A DNA stretch of 52,170 nt, from assembly GCA_018335655.1 (NCBI GenBank), contig JAGXRX010000015.1, positions 1 to 52,170 of the forward strand. Reading direction: 5' to 3'. The DNA comes from Erysipelothrix sp. (lineage in GTDB: Bacteria > Bacillota_I > Bacilli_A > Erysipelotrichales > Erysipelotrichaceae). Shown here piece by piece: positions 1-9,467 of the stretch. The position numbers were made by a program, and so were the translations under genes. Under the pieces are notes generated by a model, which was given only the letters and a program-made list of their open reading frames with translations, had not been told where the DNA came from and ran no database searches. How positions within the stretch are numbered: the first letter of the stretch is position 1; each line of letters opens with the position of its first letter.

Positions 1-359
1 AAGGTAGTTTAGGTACTGGAAAGACTCACTTCACGCAACATTTCGCAAAAGGACTGAATATACAGAATCATGTAAACAGTCCTACTTTTGTATTAATGAA
101 AATATATGAAGAAGACGTACGCTTAGTTCATGTCGATGCATATCGACTTGAAGGAGTCAGTGAACCAATAGGTATTCAAGATGAGTGTGATGATGAGTCA
201 ATACTTGTGGTTGAATGGCCAGAGTTCTTAAATGAAGAGATTAAAGCAGATATGACACTCACATTTGAAATTCGAGATGAGAATTCAAGATATTGTGTAA
301 TTGAAACTGATCATCCTATAGGTTTAGAGTGGAGCAATTATGTGGCAACTCGTAGTTAA
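1..359 (+). CDS. tsaE: TsaE, tRNA t6A ATPase (5' truncated by window edge)
   Basis: The reading frame is open from base 3 and lacks its first codons, so the gene begins before the window. It starts inside the P-loop (GSLGTGKT), continues through SPTFVLM and HVDAYRL, and has the VVEWPE motif. These are the landmarks of TsaE, the ATPase that works with TsaB and TsaD to attach threonylcarbamoyl to A37 of ANN-decoding tRNAs. The ATG at base 96 is internal, since homologous sequence precedes it. The end overlaps tsaB by 20 nt, which fits a translationally coupled t6A operon. Confidence 0.93.
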   Translation, partial: GSLGTGKTHFTQHFAKGLNIQNHVNSPTFVLMKIYEEDVRLVHVDAYRLEGVSEPIGIQDECDDESILVVEWPEFLNEEIKADMTLTFEIRDENSRYCVIETDHPIGLEWSNYVATRS

Positions 360-909
360 TACATCTCATCATCATTTAAGTTTAGCCTTACTAAAAGATG
401 GTGTCTTTTCTGATGGTATAAATGAGATAGCTTTCAAGACACAATCTGAGCTAATTATGGTTAGACTTGATGAACTCATTAAGCGAAACAACATTCACAT
501 TTTTGATGTGAATGAACTTTATATTGGAATTGGTCCAGGCTCATACACAGGAGTAAGAATTGGACTCACTGTTGTTAAGGTATTAGCTATACTGAATAAA
601 TTTGATGTGTATACATTTACTTCCTTTGATTTTGCGCTAGTTCAAGATTCAGGCACAGCAATCATGGATGCTCGCTCATCAAGAGCTTATGTGGGGATTA
701 AAGAAAACAGTAAATGGGTGTTTCAAGGAATACTAACGATTGATGAACTCAAGGAAAGAATGATTCATCCTCTTGTGGGGGATACGTCATTAGTGAACTG
801 TAGTGATGAATCAAAATCATTTGAAGTACTGTGTGAACATATCGTTAAAGTTAGCACAAAGGTGAGTGATGTTCACACGATTGAACCACTCTATATTAAA
901 GCATTATGA
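340..909 (+). CDS. tsaB: TsaB, tRNA t6A biosynthesis scaffold protein
   Basis: This 189-residue ASKHA-fold protein has the hallmark IGPGSYTGVRIGL loop at about residues 62-75. TsaB is the non-catalytic paralogue of TsaD that forms the TsaB-TsaD-TsaE complex for t6A37 synthesis. It is shorter than the roughly 230-residue homologues of E. coli and B. subtilis; the C-terminal region is compact. A GTGGAG ribosome site lies inside the end of tsaE. The TGA stop overlaps the ATG of the next gene (ATGA), indicating coupling. Confidence 0.9.
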   Translation: MWQLVVNTSHHHLSLALLKDGVFSDGINEIAFKTQSELIMVRLDELIKRNNIHIFDVNELYIGIGPGSYTGVRIGLTVVKVLAILNKFDVYTFTSFDFALVQDSGTAIMDARSSRAYVGIKENSKWVFQGILTIDELKERMIHPLVGDTSLVNCSDESKSFEVLCEHIVKVSTKVSDVHTIEPLYIKAL

Positions 910-1316
910 TTAAATCACTAACATCTATTGATATACCATTTGTACTTGCGCTTGAAGATGAATACAAGTTATCAACTTGTGTGAATAGTCAAAGTGCAAA
1001 GACATGGATTCTCACTCACGAAGAAGAAAGTATTGGGTTTATTACCTGGATTGAAAGTGAAGACAATGCTGATTTACTAAACATTGCGATAAGCTCAGAT
1101 TACAGTAATCAAGGTTATGGAAGTGTTCTGTTAAGCACATGGCTCTCATCACTAAAATCTCAAGGAATCAAACATTGTTTTCTTGAAGTTAAAGCTTCAA
1201 ATGTTCATGCCATTGAATTTTATAAAAAACATGGTTTTATCATTAACAGGATTCGAAAAGGATATTATCAAGCCACTCAAGAAGATGCGGTTGAAATGAG
1301 GGTTGACTATGAATAA
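906..1316 (+). CDS. rimI: RimI-like GNAT N-acetyltransferase
   Basis: This 136-residue GNAT-fold protein has the acetyl-CoA pyrophosphate loop (YSNQGYGSVLL, about residues 63-73) and the C-terminal VKASNVHAIEFYKKHGF block typical of RimI. RimI acetylates the N-terminal alanine of ribosomal protein bS18 in E. coli. In Firmicutes its gene usually sits between tsaB and tsaD, as here. It overlaps tsaB by 4 nt and tsaD by 8 nt. The substrate in this organism is not shown by the sequence. Confidence 0.88.
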   Translation: MIKSLTSIDIPFVLALEDEYKLSTCVNSQSAKTWILTHEEESIGFITWIESEDNADLLNIAISSDYSNQGYGSVLLSTWLSSLKSQGIKHCFLEVKASNVHAIEFYKKHGFIINRIRKGYYQATQEDAVEMRVDYE

Positions 1317-2313
1317 AGTTATTATATGTGCCATTGAAACAAGTTGTGATGAAACATCAGTTGCGTTAGTACAAGACGGAAATATTTTGCTAAGCCAAGT
1401 TACTCACTCACAAATTCAATCACATCAAATATATAAAGGTGTTATGCCTGAGTTAGCTAGTCGTTTACACATTCAAGTTATTTCCCAGGTTATAGAAGAG
1501 GCATTAAATCGTGCACAAATTACATGGAGTGAAGTGAATGGGATTGCGTTTACAATTGGACCTGGGCTTGTTGGATCACTTCATGTTGGGGCTGTTGCCG
1601 CAAAGACACTTGCTTGGGCTCTTAATAAGCCTTTAATGGGTGTAAATCATCTTGCAGGGCATATTCATGCGAATGCTTTTGTGAAGGAAATTCGATATCC
1701 TTGTTTAGCACTTGTTGTGTCGGGAGGGCATACTGAACTCATTATGATGCGAGGACCACTTGATTTTGAAGTATTGTCACAAACTCAAGATGACGCGATT
1801 GGGGAAGCGTACGACAAAGTAGGACGTCTATTAGGACTTAATTATCCTGCGGGTCCTTACATCGATGAACTTGCAAAGAATGGTCAAGTAACCTATCCCG
1901 TTCCAACCCTAAGAATCGAAAAAGATTCCTTCTCTTATAGTGGAATCAAAAGTCATTTCAACAATTTAATACACAATGCAAATCAAAAGAATGAAGCGAT
2001 TAATGTGGAAGATATGTGCGCAACATTTCAAGATATTGCAGTTTCTCAAATCATTGAACGCCTAGATTATGCCATTGAATTACACCAACCAAAACATGTC
2101 ATCATAGCAGGAGGTGTAAGTGCAAATTCATACTTACGAGCACAAGCTACCAACCTTATGAAGACCTATTCAAACATTGATTTTAGTATCCCTCCAATCA
2201 CATATTGCACTGATAATGCAGCGATGATTGGTGCGGCTGCATATCATTATTATCTTGAAAAACGATTTGTATCACTTAACGCTAAGGTTAACCCAGGGTT
2301 AAAATTAACCTAA
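1309..2313 (+). CDS. tsaD: TsaD, tRNA N6-adenosine threonylcarbamoyltransferase
   Basis: This 334-residue protein transfers the threonylcarbamoyl group from TC-AMP to A37 of tRNA. Visible landmarks are the N-terminal AIETSCDETSVA, the metal-binding NHLAGH (His114 and His118), SGGHTEL, and the C-terminal DNAAMIGAAAY. The ATG at 1309 is preferred over a TTG at 1303, because the GAGGG at 1298-1302 is correctly spaced only for the ATG. It is the last gene of the t6A cluster, and about 120 nt separate it from rex. Confidence 0.96.
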   Translation: MNKVIICAIETSCDETSVALVQDGNILLSQVTHSQIQSHQIYKGVMPELASRLHIQVISQVIEEALNRAQITWSEVNGIAFTIGPGLVGSLHVGAVAAKTLAWALNKPLMGVNHLAGHIHANAFVKEIRYPCLALVVSGGHTELIMMRGPLDFEVLSQTQDDAIGEAYDKVGRLLGLNYPAGPYIDELAKNGQVTYPVPTLRIEKDSFSYSGIKSHFNNLIHNANQKNEAINVEDMCATFQDIAVSQIIERLDYAIELHQPKHVIIAGGVSANSYLRAQATNLMKTYSNIDFSIPPITYCTDNAAMIGAAAYHYYLEKRFVSLNAKVNPGLKLT

Positions 2314-2340
2314 ATATAGTGTATATTCGATAATAATTGT

Positions 2341-2356
2341 TATTCATGTGTGAATA
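2341..2356. promoter_or_regulatory. dyad upstream of rex, possible operator
   Basis: A 16-nt inverted repeat, TATTCA-TGTG-TGAATA, lies about 30 nt upstream of the rex -35 box. Rex operators usually look like TTGTGAAnnnnTTCACAA, and this dyad only loosely resembles that. Autoregulation by Rex is common in Gram-positive bacteria, so it is recorded as a weak candidate. Confidence 0.25.
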
Positions 2357-2388
2357 TTATGATTTTTTTCTCTTAAGTTGCTAAATAA

Positions 2389-2417
2389 TTCACATATCAC
2401 TTAATTTATGATACACT
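2389..2417 (+). promoter_or_regulatory. rex-asnS promoter
   Basis: A -35 box TTCACA and a -10 box TACACT are separated by 17 nt, and the rex start codon follows 18 nt after the -10 box. An AGGTGAT ribosome site lies between them. The promoter would drive rex and, through the 12-nt gap, asnS. Confidence 0.55.
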
Positions 2418-2435
2418 AATAAAAAAGGTGATCCC

Positions 2436-3053
2436 ATGAATAAAAGAAAAGTACCAAAAGCAACAATGCAGCGTTATCCGCTATACTTAAAGGCACTCAA
2501 GAAGCTACAAAGTCTAGGCATTGATCGTATTATGTCTAATCAACTAGGAAGTTTTATTGACGTAGAACCTACGACTATTCGTCGTGATTTTTCGTTTATT
2601 GGAACACTAGGCAAACAAGGGTATGGGTATGATGTGGAAACACTCATCGATACTTTTGAAGGTCATCTAGGGGGTACCTATAATGAAAAAATCATTATTG
2701 TAGGGGCTGGTAACTTAGGTCGTGCACTCATGAATTATAATCGTTGGAATAATGTCGTTGGTGAAGTAGCATGTGCCTTTGATATCGACGAAAGTAAAGT
2801 TGGAGTTGTGAATGATATTCCAGTTTACCCATTAAGCCAAATATCGAAAAGTATGCCTGTAGGATGTCGAATTGCTATCTTGACTGTATCACATGATGCT
2901 CAAGAAACTGTTGATAAACTCATAGAGGCAGGAATTGTAGGTATTATTAGTTTTACACACGATCATATTCGTGTACCAAAAGATGTCTTTATAAAATACG
3001 TGGATGTAATATCATCCATTCAAGAACTTGTATTCCAAGTTAACAATATTTAG
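2436..3053 (+). CDS. rex: Rex, redox-sensing transcriptional repressor
   Basis: This 205-residue protein has an N-terminal winged helix (about residues 1-80, including SNQLGSFIDVEPTTIRRDF) and a Rossmann domain whose VGAGNLGRAL loop (about residues 89-98) binds NADH/NAD+. A C-terminal swap helix follows. Rex senses the NADH:NAD+ ratio and represses fermentation and respiration genes when NADH is low. Length and motifs match the family closely. It has its own promoter and probably shares a transcript with asnS, 12 nt downstream. Confidence 0.95.
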   Translation: MNKRKVPKATMQRYPLYLKALKKLQSLGIDRIMSNQLGSFIDVEPTTIRRDFSFIGTLGKQGYGYDVETLIDTFEGHLGGTYNEKIIIVGAGNLGRALMNYNRWNNVVGEVACAFDIDESKVGVVNDIPVYPLSQISKSMPVGCRIAILTVSHDAQETVDKLIEAGIVGIISFTHDHIRVPKDVFIKYVDVISSIQELVFQVNNI

Positions 3054-3065
3054 AAGGAGCAGAAT

Positions 3066-4448
3066 ATGCCAACTTTTATGACTGTACAAGAATGTTTTGA
3101 TGTAATTAGTTCAGATAACCCTCTTGAATTAGATGGGATAGAACTGATTCATTTACAAGGGTGGGTAAGAACTAATCGTTCGAATAATCATATTGGCTTT
3201 ATTGAACTTAACGATGGAACATCCTTCCGTAATGTACAGTGTGTCTATGAATCAAGCATTGCAGATTATGGTTTGGCTCAAGGATACAACACTGGCACTG
3301 CTATATCGGTTGTAGGGTTATTAAAGATTACCCCAGAAAACAAACAACCATTTGAGATTGTTTGCCAATCAATTCAATGTGAAGGTGCATGTGATGCATC
3401 TTATCCTTTACAAAAGAAAAGACATTCTTTTGAATACTTGCGTGAAATCGCTCATTTAAGAGTACGCTCAAACACGTTTTCAGCGGTTTTTAGAGTGAGA
3501 TCATTATTATCAATGGCTATTCATGAATTCTTTCAAAACCAAGGTTTCATCTATGTTCATACACCTATTATTACAGGGAATGATGCGGAAGGTGCAGGAG
3601 AGATATTTAGAGTAGAAAGTGATAGTTTTGCTAAAAAGAAAGATCATTTCTTTGGTAAAGACGCTTCACTTACAGTTTCAGGACAACTCCATGCGGAAGC
3701 TTTCGCTTTAGCCTTTAGAGATGTTTATACATTTGGCCCTACATTTAGAGCTGAAAACTCAAACACAACACGACATGCCAGTGAATTTTGGATGATTGAA
3801 CCTGAAATTGCTTTTGCGGATTTAGATGATGATATGAATCTAATTGAAGATATGATTACTTATTGTATTAATTACGTGTTAGTGAATGCTCCAAATGAAA
3901 TGAAGTTCTTTAATGACATGATTGATAATACCGTACTTGATCGTCTTCACAAATTACTTGAAAGTGATTTCGCTCGTATGACTTATACTCAAGCTGTTGA
4001 GCATCTACAAAAAGCAGATGTGAAATTCGAGTTTCCTGTATCATGGGGAATGGACTTACAAGCAGAACATGAGCGCTATATTTCGGAAGTGATTGTTAAA
4101 GGACCAGTTTTCTTAACAAATTACCCTAAAGAGATTAAAGCATTCTACATGAGACTTAATGATGACAACAAGACAGTTGCCGCTTGTGACTTATTAGTTC
4201 CAGGTGTTGGTGAACTTGTTGGTGGGTCACAGCGTGAAGAGCGACTTGAGTATCTTGAAAAAGCCATGGAGCATTTCCATATCGAAAAAGAAGGACTTGA
4301 GTGGTATCTTGACTTAAGACGCTATGGTGGTGTCAAACATGCAGGATTTGGTTTAGGATTTGAACGTTTCTTAATGTATATTACAGGCATGCAAAATATT
4401 AGAGATGTTATACCATTTGCACGCACACCAAAAAATCTTGAATATTAA
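3066..4448 (+). CDS. asnS: AsnS, asparaginyl-tRNA synthetase
   Basis: This 460-residue class II synthetase charges tRNA-Asn. An N-terminal OB-fold anticodon-binding domain (about residues 20-110) is followed by the catalytic core: [15 protein letters not shown], the motif 2 segment [21 protein letters not shown] region, [17 protein letters not shown], and the motif 3 [12 protein letters not shown]. The [11 protein letters not shown] signature separates AsnRS from AspRS. A strong AAGGAG site precedes the ATG. A hairpin terminator begins within the stop codon. Confidence 0.96.
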   Translation: MPTFMTVQECFDVISSDNPLELDGIELIHLQGWVRTNRSNNHIGFIELNDGTSFRNVQCVYESSIADYGLAQGYNTGTAISVVGLLKITPENKQPFEIVCQSIQCEGACDASYPLQKKRHSFEYLREIAHLRVRSNTFSAVFRVRSLLSMAIHEFFQNQGFIYVHTPIITGNDAEGAGEIFRVESDSFAKKKDHFFGKDASLTVSGQLHAEAFALAFRDVYTFGPTFRAENSNTTRHASEFWMIEPEIAFADLDDDMNLIEDMITYCINYVLVNAPNEMKFFNDMIDNTVLDRLHKLLESDFARMTYTQAVEHLQKADVKFEFPVSWGMDLQAEHERYISEVIVKGPVFLTNYPKEIKAFYMRLNDDNKTVAACDLLVPGVGELVGGSQREERLEYLEKAMEHFHIEKEGLEWYLDLRRYGGVKHAGFGLGFERFLMYITGMQNIRDVIPFARTPKNLEY

Positions 4449-4478
4449 GGCAAGTCATTGACTTGCCTTTCTTTCTTG
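4447..4478 (+). terminator. asnS Rho-independent terminator
   Basis: A 10-bp stem (AAGGCAAGTC / GACTTGCCTT) with a 3-nt loop is followed by TTCTTTCTT. It overlaps the asnS stop codon and runs into the -35 box of the next promoter. Confidence 0.85.
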
Positions 4479-4504
4479 AAACAACCCCCTAGATGCTCTA
4501 TAAT
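4476..4504 (+). promoter_or_regulatory. promoter of the licD-like gene, predicted leaderless
   Basis: TTGAAA, a 17-nt spacer and a perfect TATAAT (4499-4504) precede an ATG at 4512. Transcription would start at about 4511-4512, on or next to the A of the start codon. No ribosome-binding sequence lies between, so the mRNA is predicted to be leaderless. Confidence 0.75.
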
Positions 4505-4511
4505 CAGACAT

Positions 4512-5330
4512 ATGAACGCACAAGAAATAATCCTCAAACAACTCGATGATGGAACTGCCATTACCCTAAAAGATTTACATAATATATTGTTATCTATGAT
4601 GAAGGATGTAGATCAAGTACTTCGACAACACAACATTCCTTATTTCCTCAACGGGGGTAGTGCATTAGGTGCATATCGACATCATGGATTTATTCCATGG
4701 GATGATGATATTGACATTGCAATGATGATGGATGACTTTAAAAAAGCAATCCCTATCCTTGAGGATGAGCTTAAAGATAAGTACATAATTCATTGTTTTG
4801 AAACAAGATCCTGTTATAACGTTCTAATTCCTGGAATGAAAATAAGACTTAAGAACACTAATATTAAAGAATTTAATGAACTATTATCTAATAAATGTAA
4901 AGACAGTGATGGGGTGTTTATTGATGTGTTTGTTTATTCAAAAGTTAATGCCTCAAAAGTCAAAGATTTACCGCTACGCCTACTAAATCAAGCATTAATG
5001 CCAGTTATTGTTTTCTTTGAGAACCTCAACATTAATCCAGTTTGGATTAAGAAGTGGTTTAAATGGAACGCAAAAGTATATCATCAACTTAATCTTAAAT
5101 CTAAATGGGTAGGCTTTGACTTAACTTGGACATTTAAATCAGCACTAAATCCATTTGTCTTTAAGGAAGATGATATATTTCCATGTCAAGAAATGGATTT
5201 TGAGGGAGAAAGATTTTTTGTTCCTAAGAATATTGAAACATATTTAGAAACAGCAATTGCTCCTACATTTAGAGATTTACCACCAGAAGAACTTAGAAAA
5301 CCTAAACATCTAAAGGATATTGAACTATAA
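4512..5330 (+). CDS. LicD-family phosphotransferase
   Basis: This 272-residue protein has the LicD nucleotidyltransferase-like signature: FLNGGSALGAYRHHGFIPWDDDIDIAM at about residues 39-65, with the DDDID acidic cluster. LicD proteins move phosphorylcholine or other phospho-alditols onto teichoic acids or surface glycans. The acceptor here is unknown. The ATG at 4512 is chosen because it sits just after the promoter and the LicD homology begins soon after; upstream in-frame codons overlap the asnS terminator. The next gene starts 2 nt after its stop codon. Confidence 0.85.
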   Translation: MNAQEIILKQLDDGTAITLKDLHNILLSMMKDVDQVLRQHNIPYFLNGGSALGAYRHHGFIPWDDDIDIAMMMDDFKKAIPILEDELKDKYIIHCFETRSCYNVLIPGMKIRLKNTNIKEFNELLSNKCKDSDGVFIDVFVYSKVNASKVKDLPLRLLNQALMPVIVFFENLNINPVWIKKWFKWNAKVYHQLNLKSKWVGFDLTWTFKSALNPFVFKEDDIFPCQEMDFEGERFFVPKNIETYLETAIAPTFRDLPPEELRKPKHLKDIEL

Positions 5331-5332
5331 GC

Positions 5333-6586
5333 ATGAGACGTAAACGCAGACCAAATCTAAGTGTATTTATACCACTGATTGTCATTGTCTTCGCAATGAT
5401 GTACACAGCTTGGTACTTTTTGTGGGGGAAAACAACACCTCCAGAGCAAGTATGTGAGCTCAGTGCTTTTGAAGTATCGAATCAATGGTTGGAAACTCCA
5501 CAAGATGTGATATTGGTTGAAGATTATTTTACGTATGGTGAAAACCTTTCTTTCTTTAATAAACCATATACTGTTGGGAAACGTGATGAATTCATAGGTA
5601 AAACCTTAAGACTCACTAATCTTTGTACTCAAGAGATACGAGACTACATGATTGAATCAACAGTTGATGGTCAAATTCCAATGGATGACTTACCATTTGG
5701 AGTATACGCACTACAAGTGAATGTCAATCTACAACGTTTACAGCTTGTTAGCACCGCAGCCATTAATGACACATTTACTACTATTAATCGCAAAACAGAA
5801 ACAAAAGCAATTCAAGTTTATGCACAACCGACATCTGAGCTTGTTGTTGCACCAATACTACTTGAAGTTAAACCGATAACATTATCTGAAGAAGTATTTG
5901 ATGTTGTGATTGATCCAGGTCATCGCAATAGTGATTTCGGATGGCTTGATTTAGGGACACGTGCAAATGATCTAATTGAAGCTGATGAAAACTATCGACT
6001 TGCAGTAGCCCTTAAAGAAGAATTAGAAGCACTAGGGTTAAGAACACTCATCCTTAGAGGTGAAAGAGATACAGTTAATATATATGGTAACACAGGTCGA
6101 TTATTTAGGACGTATGCTTCTCAAGCCAAATACTATATTGAACTGCAAATGGTTGCGAATAATAATGTAAATGTACAAGGAACACAAGTGGTTCATTCAG
6201 CTTATTCATCGTCTCGATTAGGTTCAAGTGTTCATCGCCAACTTATAGAAAATACTTCTTTAGTCTCCACAAATAATCGTGGACGTGGTAACATACAAGG
6301 GGTCTTGCCTGCAGCTTTAGCTGAGGGGATAGATACACTAATGTATGATGGCCGCTTTACAATTCGAGAAACAGGAGGGAAAGCACTTGGTGCTGCTCAA
6401 TTCTCGGAATTCTCAATCAATGCTAATGCAGCATTTGCTTATCAGAATCGCCGTGGTGTTCATGCATTAATTATTGAAGTCATTCATTTAACTCATGCAC
6501 CTTCCGCAACAGCATGGCCAAATGAATATCCACAATATGCAAAAGAAATTGCACAGGGGTTTGCAAATTACCTCTTACTACCTTAA
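5333..6586 (+). CDS. Membrane-anchored N-acetylmuramoyl-L-alanine amidase-like protein, zinc site degenerate
   Basis: This 417-residue protein has one N-terminal membrane anchor (about residues 10-30, after a basic MRRKRRPN start), an outside region of about 160 residues without recognised domain, and an Amidase_3-like domain from about residue 188. DPGH (His197), Glu216 and a late Glu382 match the zinc and catalytic positions. The third zinc histidine, normally in an ISIHAN-like strand, is Gln272 in IELQMVAN. It may therefore be inactive, or a cell-wall-binding or regulatory protein. It starts 2 nt after the LicD gene and ends 2 nt before the ABC-F gene, so the three probably form one operon. 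Confidence 0.75.
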   Translation: MRRKRRPNLSVFIPLIVIVFAMMYTAWYFLWGKTTPPEQVCELSAFEVSNQWLETPQDVILVEDYFTYGENLSFFNKPYTVGKRDEFIGKTLRLTNLCTQEIRDYMIESTVDGQIPMDDLPFGVYALQVNVNLQRLQLVSTAAINDTFTTINRKTETKAIQVYAQPTSELVVAPILLEVKPITLSEEVFDVVIDPGHRNSDFGWLDLGTRANDLIEADENYRLAVALKEELEALGLRTLILRGERDTVNIYGNTGRLFRTYASQAKYYIELQMVANNNVNVQGTQVVHSAYSSSRLGSSVHRQLIENTSLVSTNNRGRGNIQGVLPAALAEGIDTLMYDGRFTIRETGGKALGAAQFSEFSINANAAFAYQNRRGVHALIIEVIHLTHAPSATAWPNEYPQYAKEIAQGFANYLLLP

Positions 6587-6588
6587 TT

Positions 6589-8463
6589 ATGATCATTTCA
6601 CTTAGTCACATTTCAAAATCATATCCTTCAAAAGACATCCTCAGTGATGTTTCTTTGATGATTAATAAAAAAGAAAAGGTTGCCATTATCGGGCTTAATG
6701 GAAGTGGGAAAACAACTTTACTAAACATTATTTCTAAAGAACTTACTCCTGACTCTGGGGATGTGTTTTATAGTGGTAAGATTGTTATTCAATCCTTAAA
6801 GCAACATGCTTTTGAAAATGAAGATTTAAGTGTACAAGAAGTTTTTGAACAATCAATGTCTAAAGTAGTATCACTTGAAAAACAGCTAACAAAACTACAA
6901 CACCAAGTTTCTAATCACCCAGAAGATGGAAAACTACTCTCAAAGCTAGCAAACCTTCAACATGAATTTGAAGAGCTTGGTGGTTATCATATCCAAAGCA
7001 TCATGGAAACCATGCTTACAAAGATGGGATTTAGTAAGGATGTCTTATCAAAGTCAATCCATATGTTTTCGCAAGGACAAAAGACACGCTTAGCTCTCGC
7101 AAGTCTTCTTCTGTCTTATCCAGATGTTTTAATCTTAGATGAACCAACTAACCATCTTGATATTGATATGATTGAATGGTTAGAAGGCTTTCTTGTCACA
7201 TATCCAAAAACAATAATCTTTGTATCACATGATCGTCGCTTTATAGATAAAGTTGCTACAGATATTGTTGAGATTGAATATGAGAAAGTCACTCAGTTTA
7301 AAGGAAACTATTCATCATACCAAAAAGCAAAAGCAAAGATGATTGAAAAACTACAAAGTGCCTATCATCGCCAACAAAAAGACATAGAACGACTTGAAGA
7401 ACTTATTGAAAAATTCAGATATAAACGCTCTAAAGCAGCTTTTGCACAATCTAAGATCAAGTATCTTGAAAGAATGGATCGCATTGATGCTCCAAAGAAA
7501 TCATCCAAAGCAATGACCTTTTCTTTTAATCCTTATATTAAAGGCGGGAAAGAAGTTATGGTCATGTCACAAGCTGCAATTGGATATGATTCTATCCTTC
7601 ATACTTTAGATCTAACCCTACTACGTGGACAACGTGTTGCAGTAGTAGGAAAAAACGGAGTTGGTAAAAGTACACTACTTAAAACCATTGCCAGTGAAAT
7701 ACCACTACTTGGTGGCGAATTTATCTTTGGACATCAAATTCAAGTGGCTTACTTTGATCAAAACCATGCTCAACTTAATAGTTCTAAACTTGTCATTGAA
7801 GAATTGTGGGATGAACACCCTCAACTTGATCATCATCAAATACGCTCGATTCTAGCTCAGTTCTTATTCACTCAAGATGATGTGTTTAAGGCAGTGAGTG
7901 CATGCTCAGGAGGAGAAAGAGTACGACTTTCTCTTGCGAAGATTATGTTGAAACGAACTAATCTGTTATTATTAGATGAGCCTACTAATCATTTAGATAT
8001 ACCAGCTAAAGAAGCACTAGAGGATGCATTGATATCCTATACAGGTACGATTCTCTTTGTTTCTCATGATCGGTATTTTATTGATAAAGTTAGTACGGCT
8101 GTGTTAACCTTAGATGAGCATTCAGGCCAGCTTGTTACAAAACAAGTGGTGAGTAGTAATGTTGAAGTTGTCGATGAAGTTAAAGAGCAACGTGTTATTG
8201 CACATCAAGAAAGAAAAGCACTTCAAAAATCACGTAAACAAAAAGAAAAAAGAATTCAAGAGTTAGAGAAACTCATCCATGATAATGAACAACAACTTGA
8301 AACATTAAGAGATCTTAGATTCGATCCTGAGTATTATCATGACTTCTCAAAAATGGAAGTCTTAAATGCACAGATTGACGATCAACATAATGTGATTGCG
8401 AAGTTCGTAACAGAATGGGAAACACTATCCCTAGAAATAGAAGAAGGAGATAACAATGATTAA
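6589..8463 (+). CDS. ABC-F family ATPase (Uup/YdiF type)
   Basis: This 624-residue soluble protein has two ATP-binding cassettes and no membrane segment. Cassette 1 has GLNGSGKTT, signature FSQGQKTRLA and Walker B LILDEPTNHLD. Cassette 2 has GKNGVGKST, CSGGERVRLS and LLLDEPTNHLD. A charged inter-domain linker lies at about residues 240-310, and a C-terminal coiled coil (about 530-620) resembles Uup. ABC-F proteins act on the ribosome in translation or antibiotic protection; which role applies cannot be read here. Its end overlaps the next gene by 8 nt. Confidence 0.92.
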   Translation: MIISLSHISKSYPSKDILSDVSLMINKKEKVAIIGLNGSGKTTLLNIISKELTPDSGDVFYSGKIVIQSLKQHAFENEDLSVQEVFEQSMSKVVSLEKQLTKLQHQVSNHPEDGKLLSKLANLQHEFEELGGYHIQSIMETMLTKMGFSKDVLSKSIHMFSQGQKTRLALASLLLSYPDVLILDEPTNHLDIDMIEWLEGFLVTYPKTIIFVSHDRRFIDKVATDIVEIEYEKVTQFKGNYSSYQKAKAKMIEKLQSAYHRQQKDIERLEELIEKFRYKRSKAAFAQSKIKYLERMDRIDAPKKSSKAMTFSFNPYIKGGKEVMVMSQAAIGYDSILHTLDLTLLRGQRVAVVGKNGVGKSTLLKTIASEIPLLGGEFIFGHQIQVAYFDQNHAQLNSSKLVIEELWDEHPQLDHHQIRSILAQFLFTQDDVFKAVSACSGGERVRLSLAKIMLKRTNLLLLDEPTNHLDIPAKEALEDALISYTGTILFVSHDRYFIDKVSTAVLTLDEHSGQLVTKQVVSSNVEVVDEVKEQRVIAHQERKALQKSRKQKEKRIQELEKLIHDNEQQLETLRDLRFDPEYYHDFSKMEVLNAQIDDQHNVIAKFVTEWETLSLEIEEGDNND

Positions 8464-9460
8464 AACATTTGAACCACTAGAACTTAGTGGAATGAAAATC
8501 AAGAATAGAGTAGGGGTTGCACCAATGTGTACTTACTTGTGTGAGAAAAAAGATGGTGTAGCCAATGACTTTCATTTTACACATTACACTAGTCTTGCCC
8601 TAGGACAACCAGGACTCATCATCCAAGAAGCGACCGCTGTTAATGAGTTTGGTTATATCTCAGATCATTGCTTAGGGATCTTTAATCCACGTCAAAAAGA
8701 AGCATTAACACATCTTGTTTCAGCAGTTCACCGCTATGATACAAAGTTTGGAGTTCAACTCGCTCATGCAGGTATTAAGAGTAAACATGCGAATACTCCA
8801 AAATATGGCCCAATGAGCATGGATGATGTCATTGGAATGAGTCATACTGACATTGAACGTTTTGTTCAAGACTTTGCGAATGCTGCAAAAGCAGCACGCT
8901 CATGCGGCTATGATTTTGTTGAAATTCATGGTGCGCATGGATATTTAATTAATCAATTCTTATCTCCACTTACGAATCAACGTGATGATGAATATGGACA
9001 AGATCGCACTTTATTTCTTAAGAAGGTTGTTCAAGCAGTTGTTAAAGCTTTTGAAGGGCCAGTTTTCATTCGTCTTAGTGGAGATGAATATGATCCTAAA
9101 GGTAATAGTGTTGAAGACATCCAAAAGATTGGAGCATTATGCTTAAACTTAGGAGTGTGTCTTCTAAACATATCTTCTGGAGGATTTGCGAATATTCCTA
9201 ACATTGGGCCGCTATATCAAGTACATCTAGCAGCTCAAATGAAAAAAGCAACTCAAGGCTTTGTAGCAACCGCAGGCCTTATCACAGAACCTGAGCAAAT
9301 TGCACAAATCATTGATTCAAATCAATCAGATATTGTACTTCTAGGTAGAAAATTCCTTCAAGATCCTTACTTCCTACTTCAATGGAAGTATAAGTTAGGC
9401 CTTGTGGAAGAAAAAGATGTCTTCATTTACATGTATCGTGGATTAAGAAGTCTTAAGTAA
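8456..9460 (+). CDS. NADH:flavin oxidoreductase, Old Yellow Enzyme family
   Basis: This 334-residue FMN-dependent TIM barrel begins with the VGVAPMCTY strand (Cys25, the redox-tuning cysteine of the YqjM/NamA-like class). It has EIHGAHGYL with His158 and His161, which bind the substrate carbonyl or nitro group, and then NQFLSPLTNQRDDEYG. A late ATAGLI/LLGRKFLQDP block binds the FMN phosphate. Such enzymes reduce activated alkenes; the physiological substrate is unknown. It is translationally coupled to the ABC-F gene through an 8-nt overlap. Confidence 0.9.
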   Translation: MIKTFEPLELSGMKIKNRVGVAPMCTYLCEKKDGVANDFHFTHYTSLALGQPGLIIQEATAVNEFGYISDHCLGIFNPRQKEALTHLVSAVHRYDTKFGVQLAHAGIKSKHANTPKYGPMSMDDVIGMSHTDIERFVQDFANAAKAARSCGYDFVEIHGAHGYLINQFLSPLTNQRDDEYGQDRTLFLKKVVQAVVKAFEGPVFIRLSGDEYDPKGNSVEDIQKIGALCLNLGVCLLNISSGGFANIPNIGPLYQVHLAAQMKKATQGFVATAGLITEPEQIAQIIDSNQSDIVLLGRKFLQDPYFLLQWKYKLGLVEEKDVFIYMYRGLRSLK

Positions 9461-9467
9461 TTGAATC

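Noticed and set aside
4458-4511. Upstream start for the LicD-like protein
   Set aside because: These codons overlap the asnS terminator and the promoter itself, so they cannot be in the mRNA.
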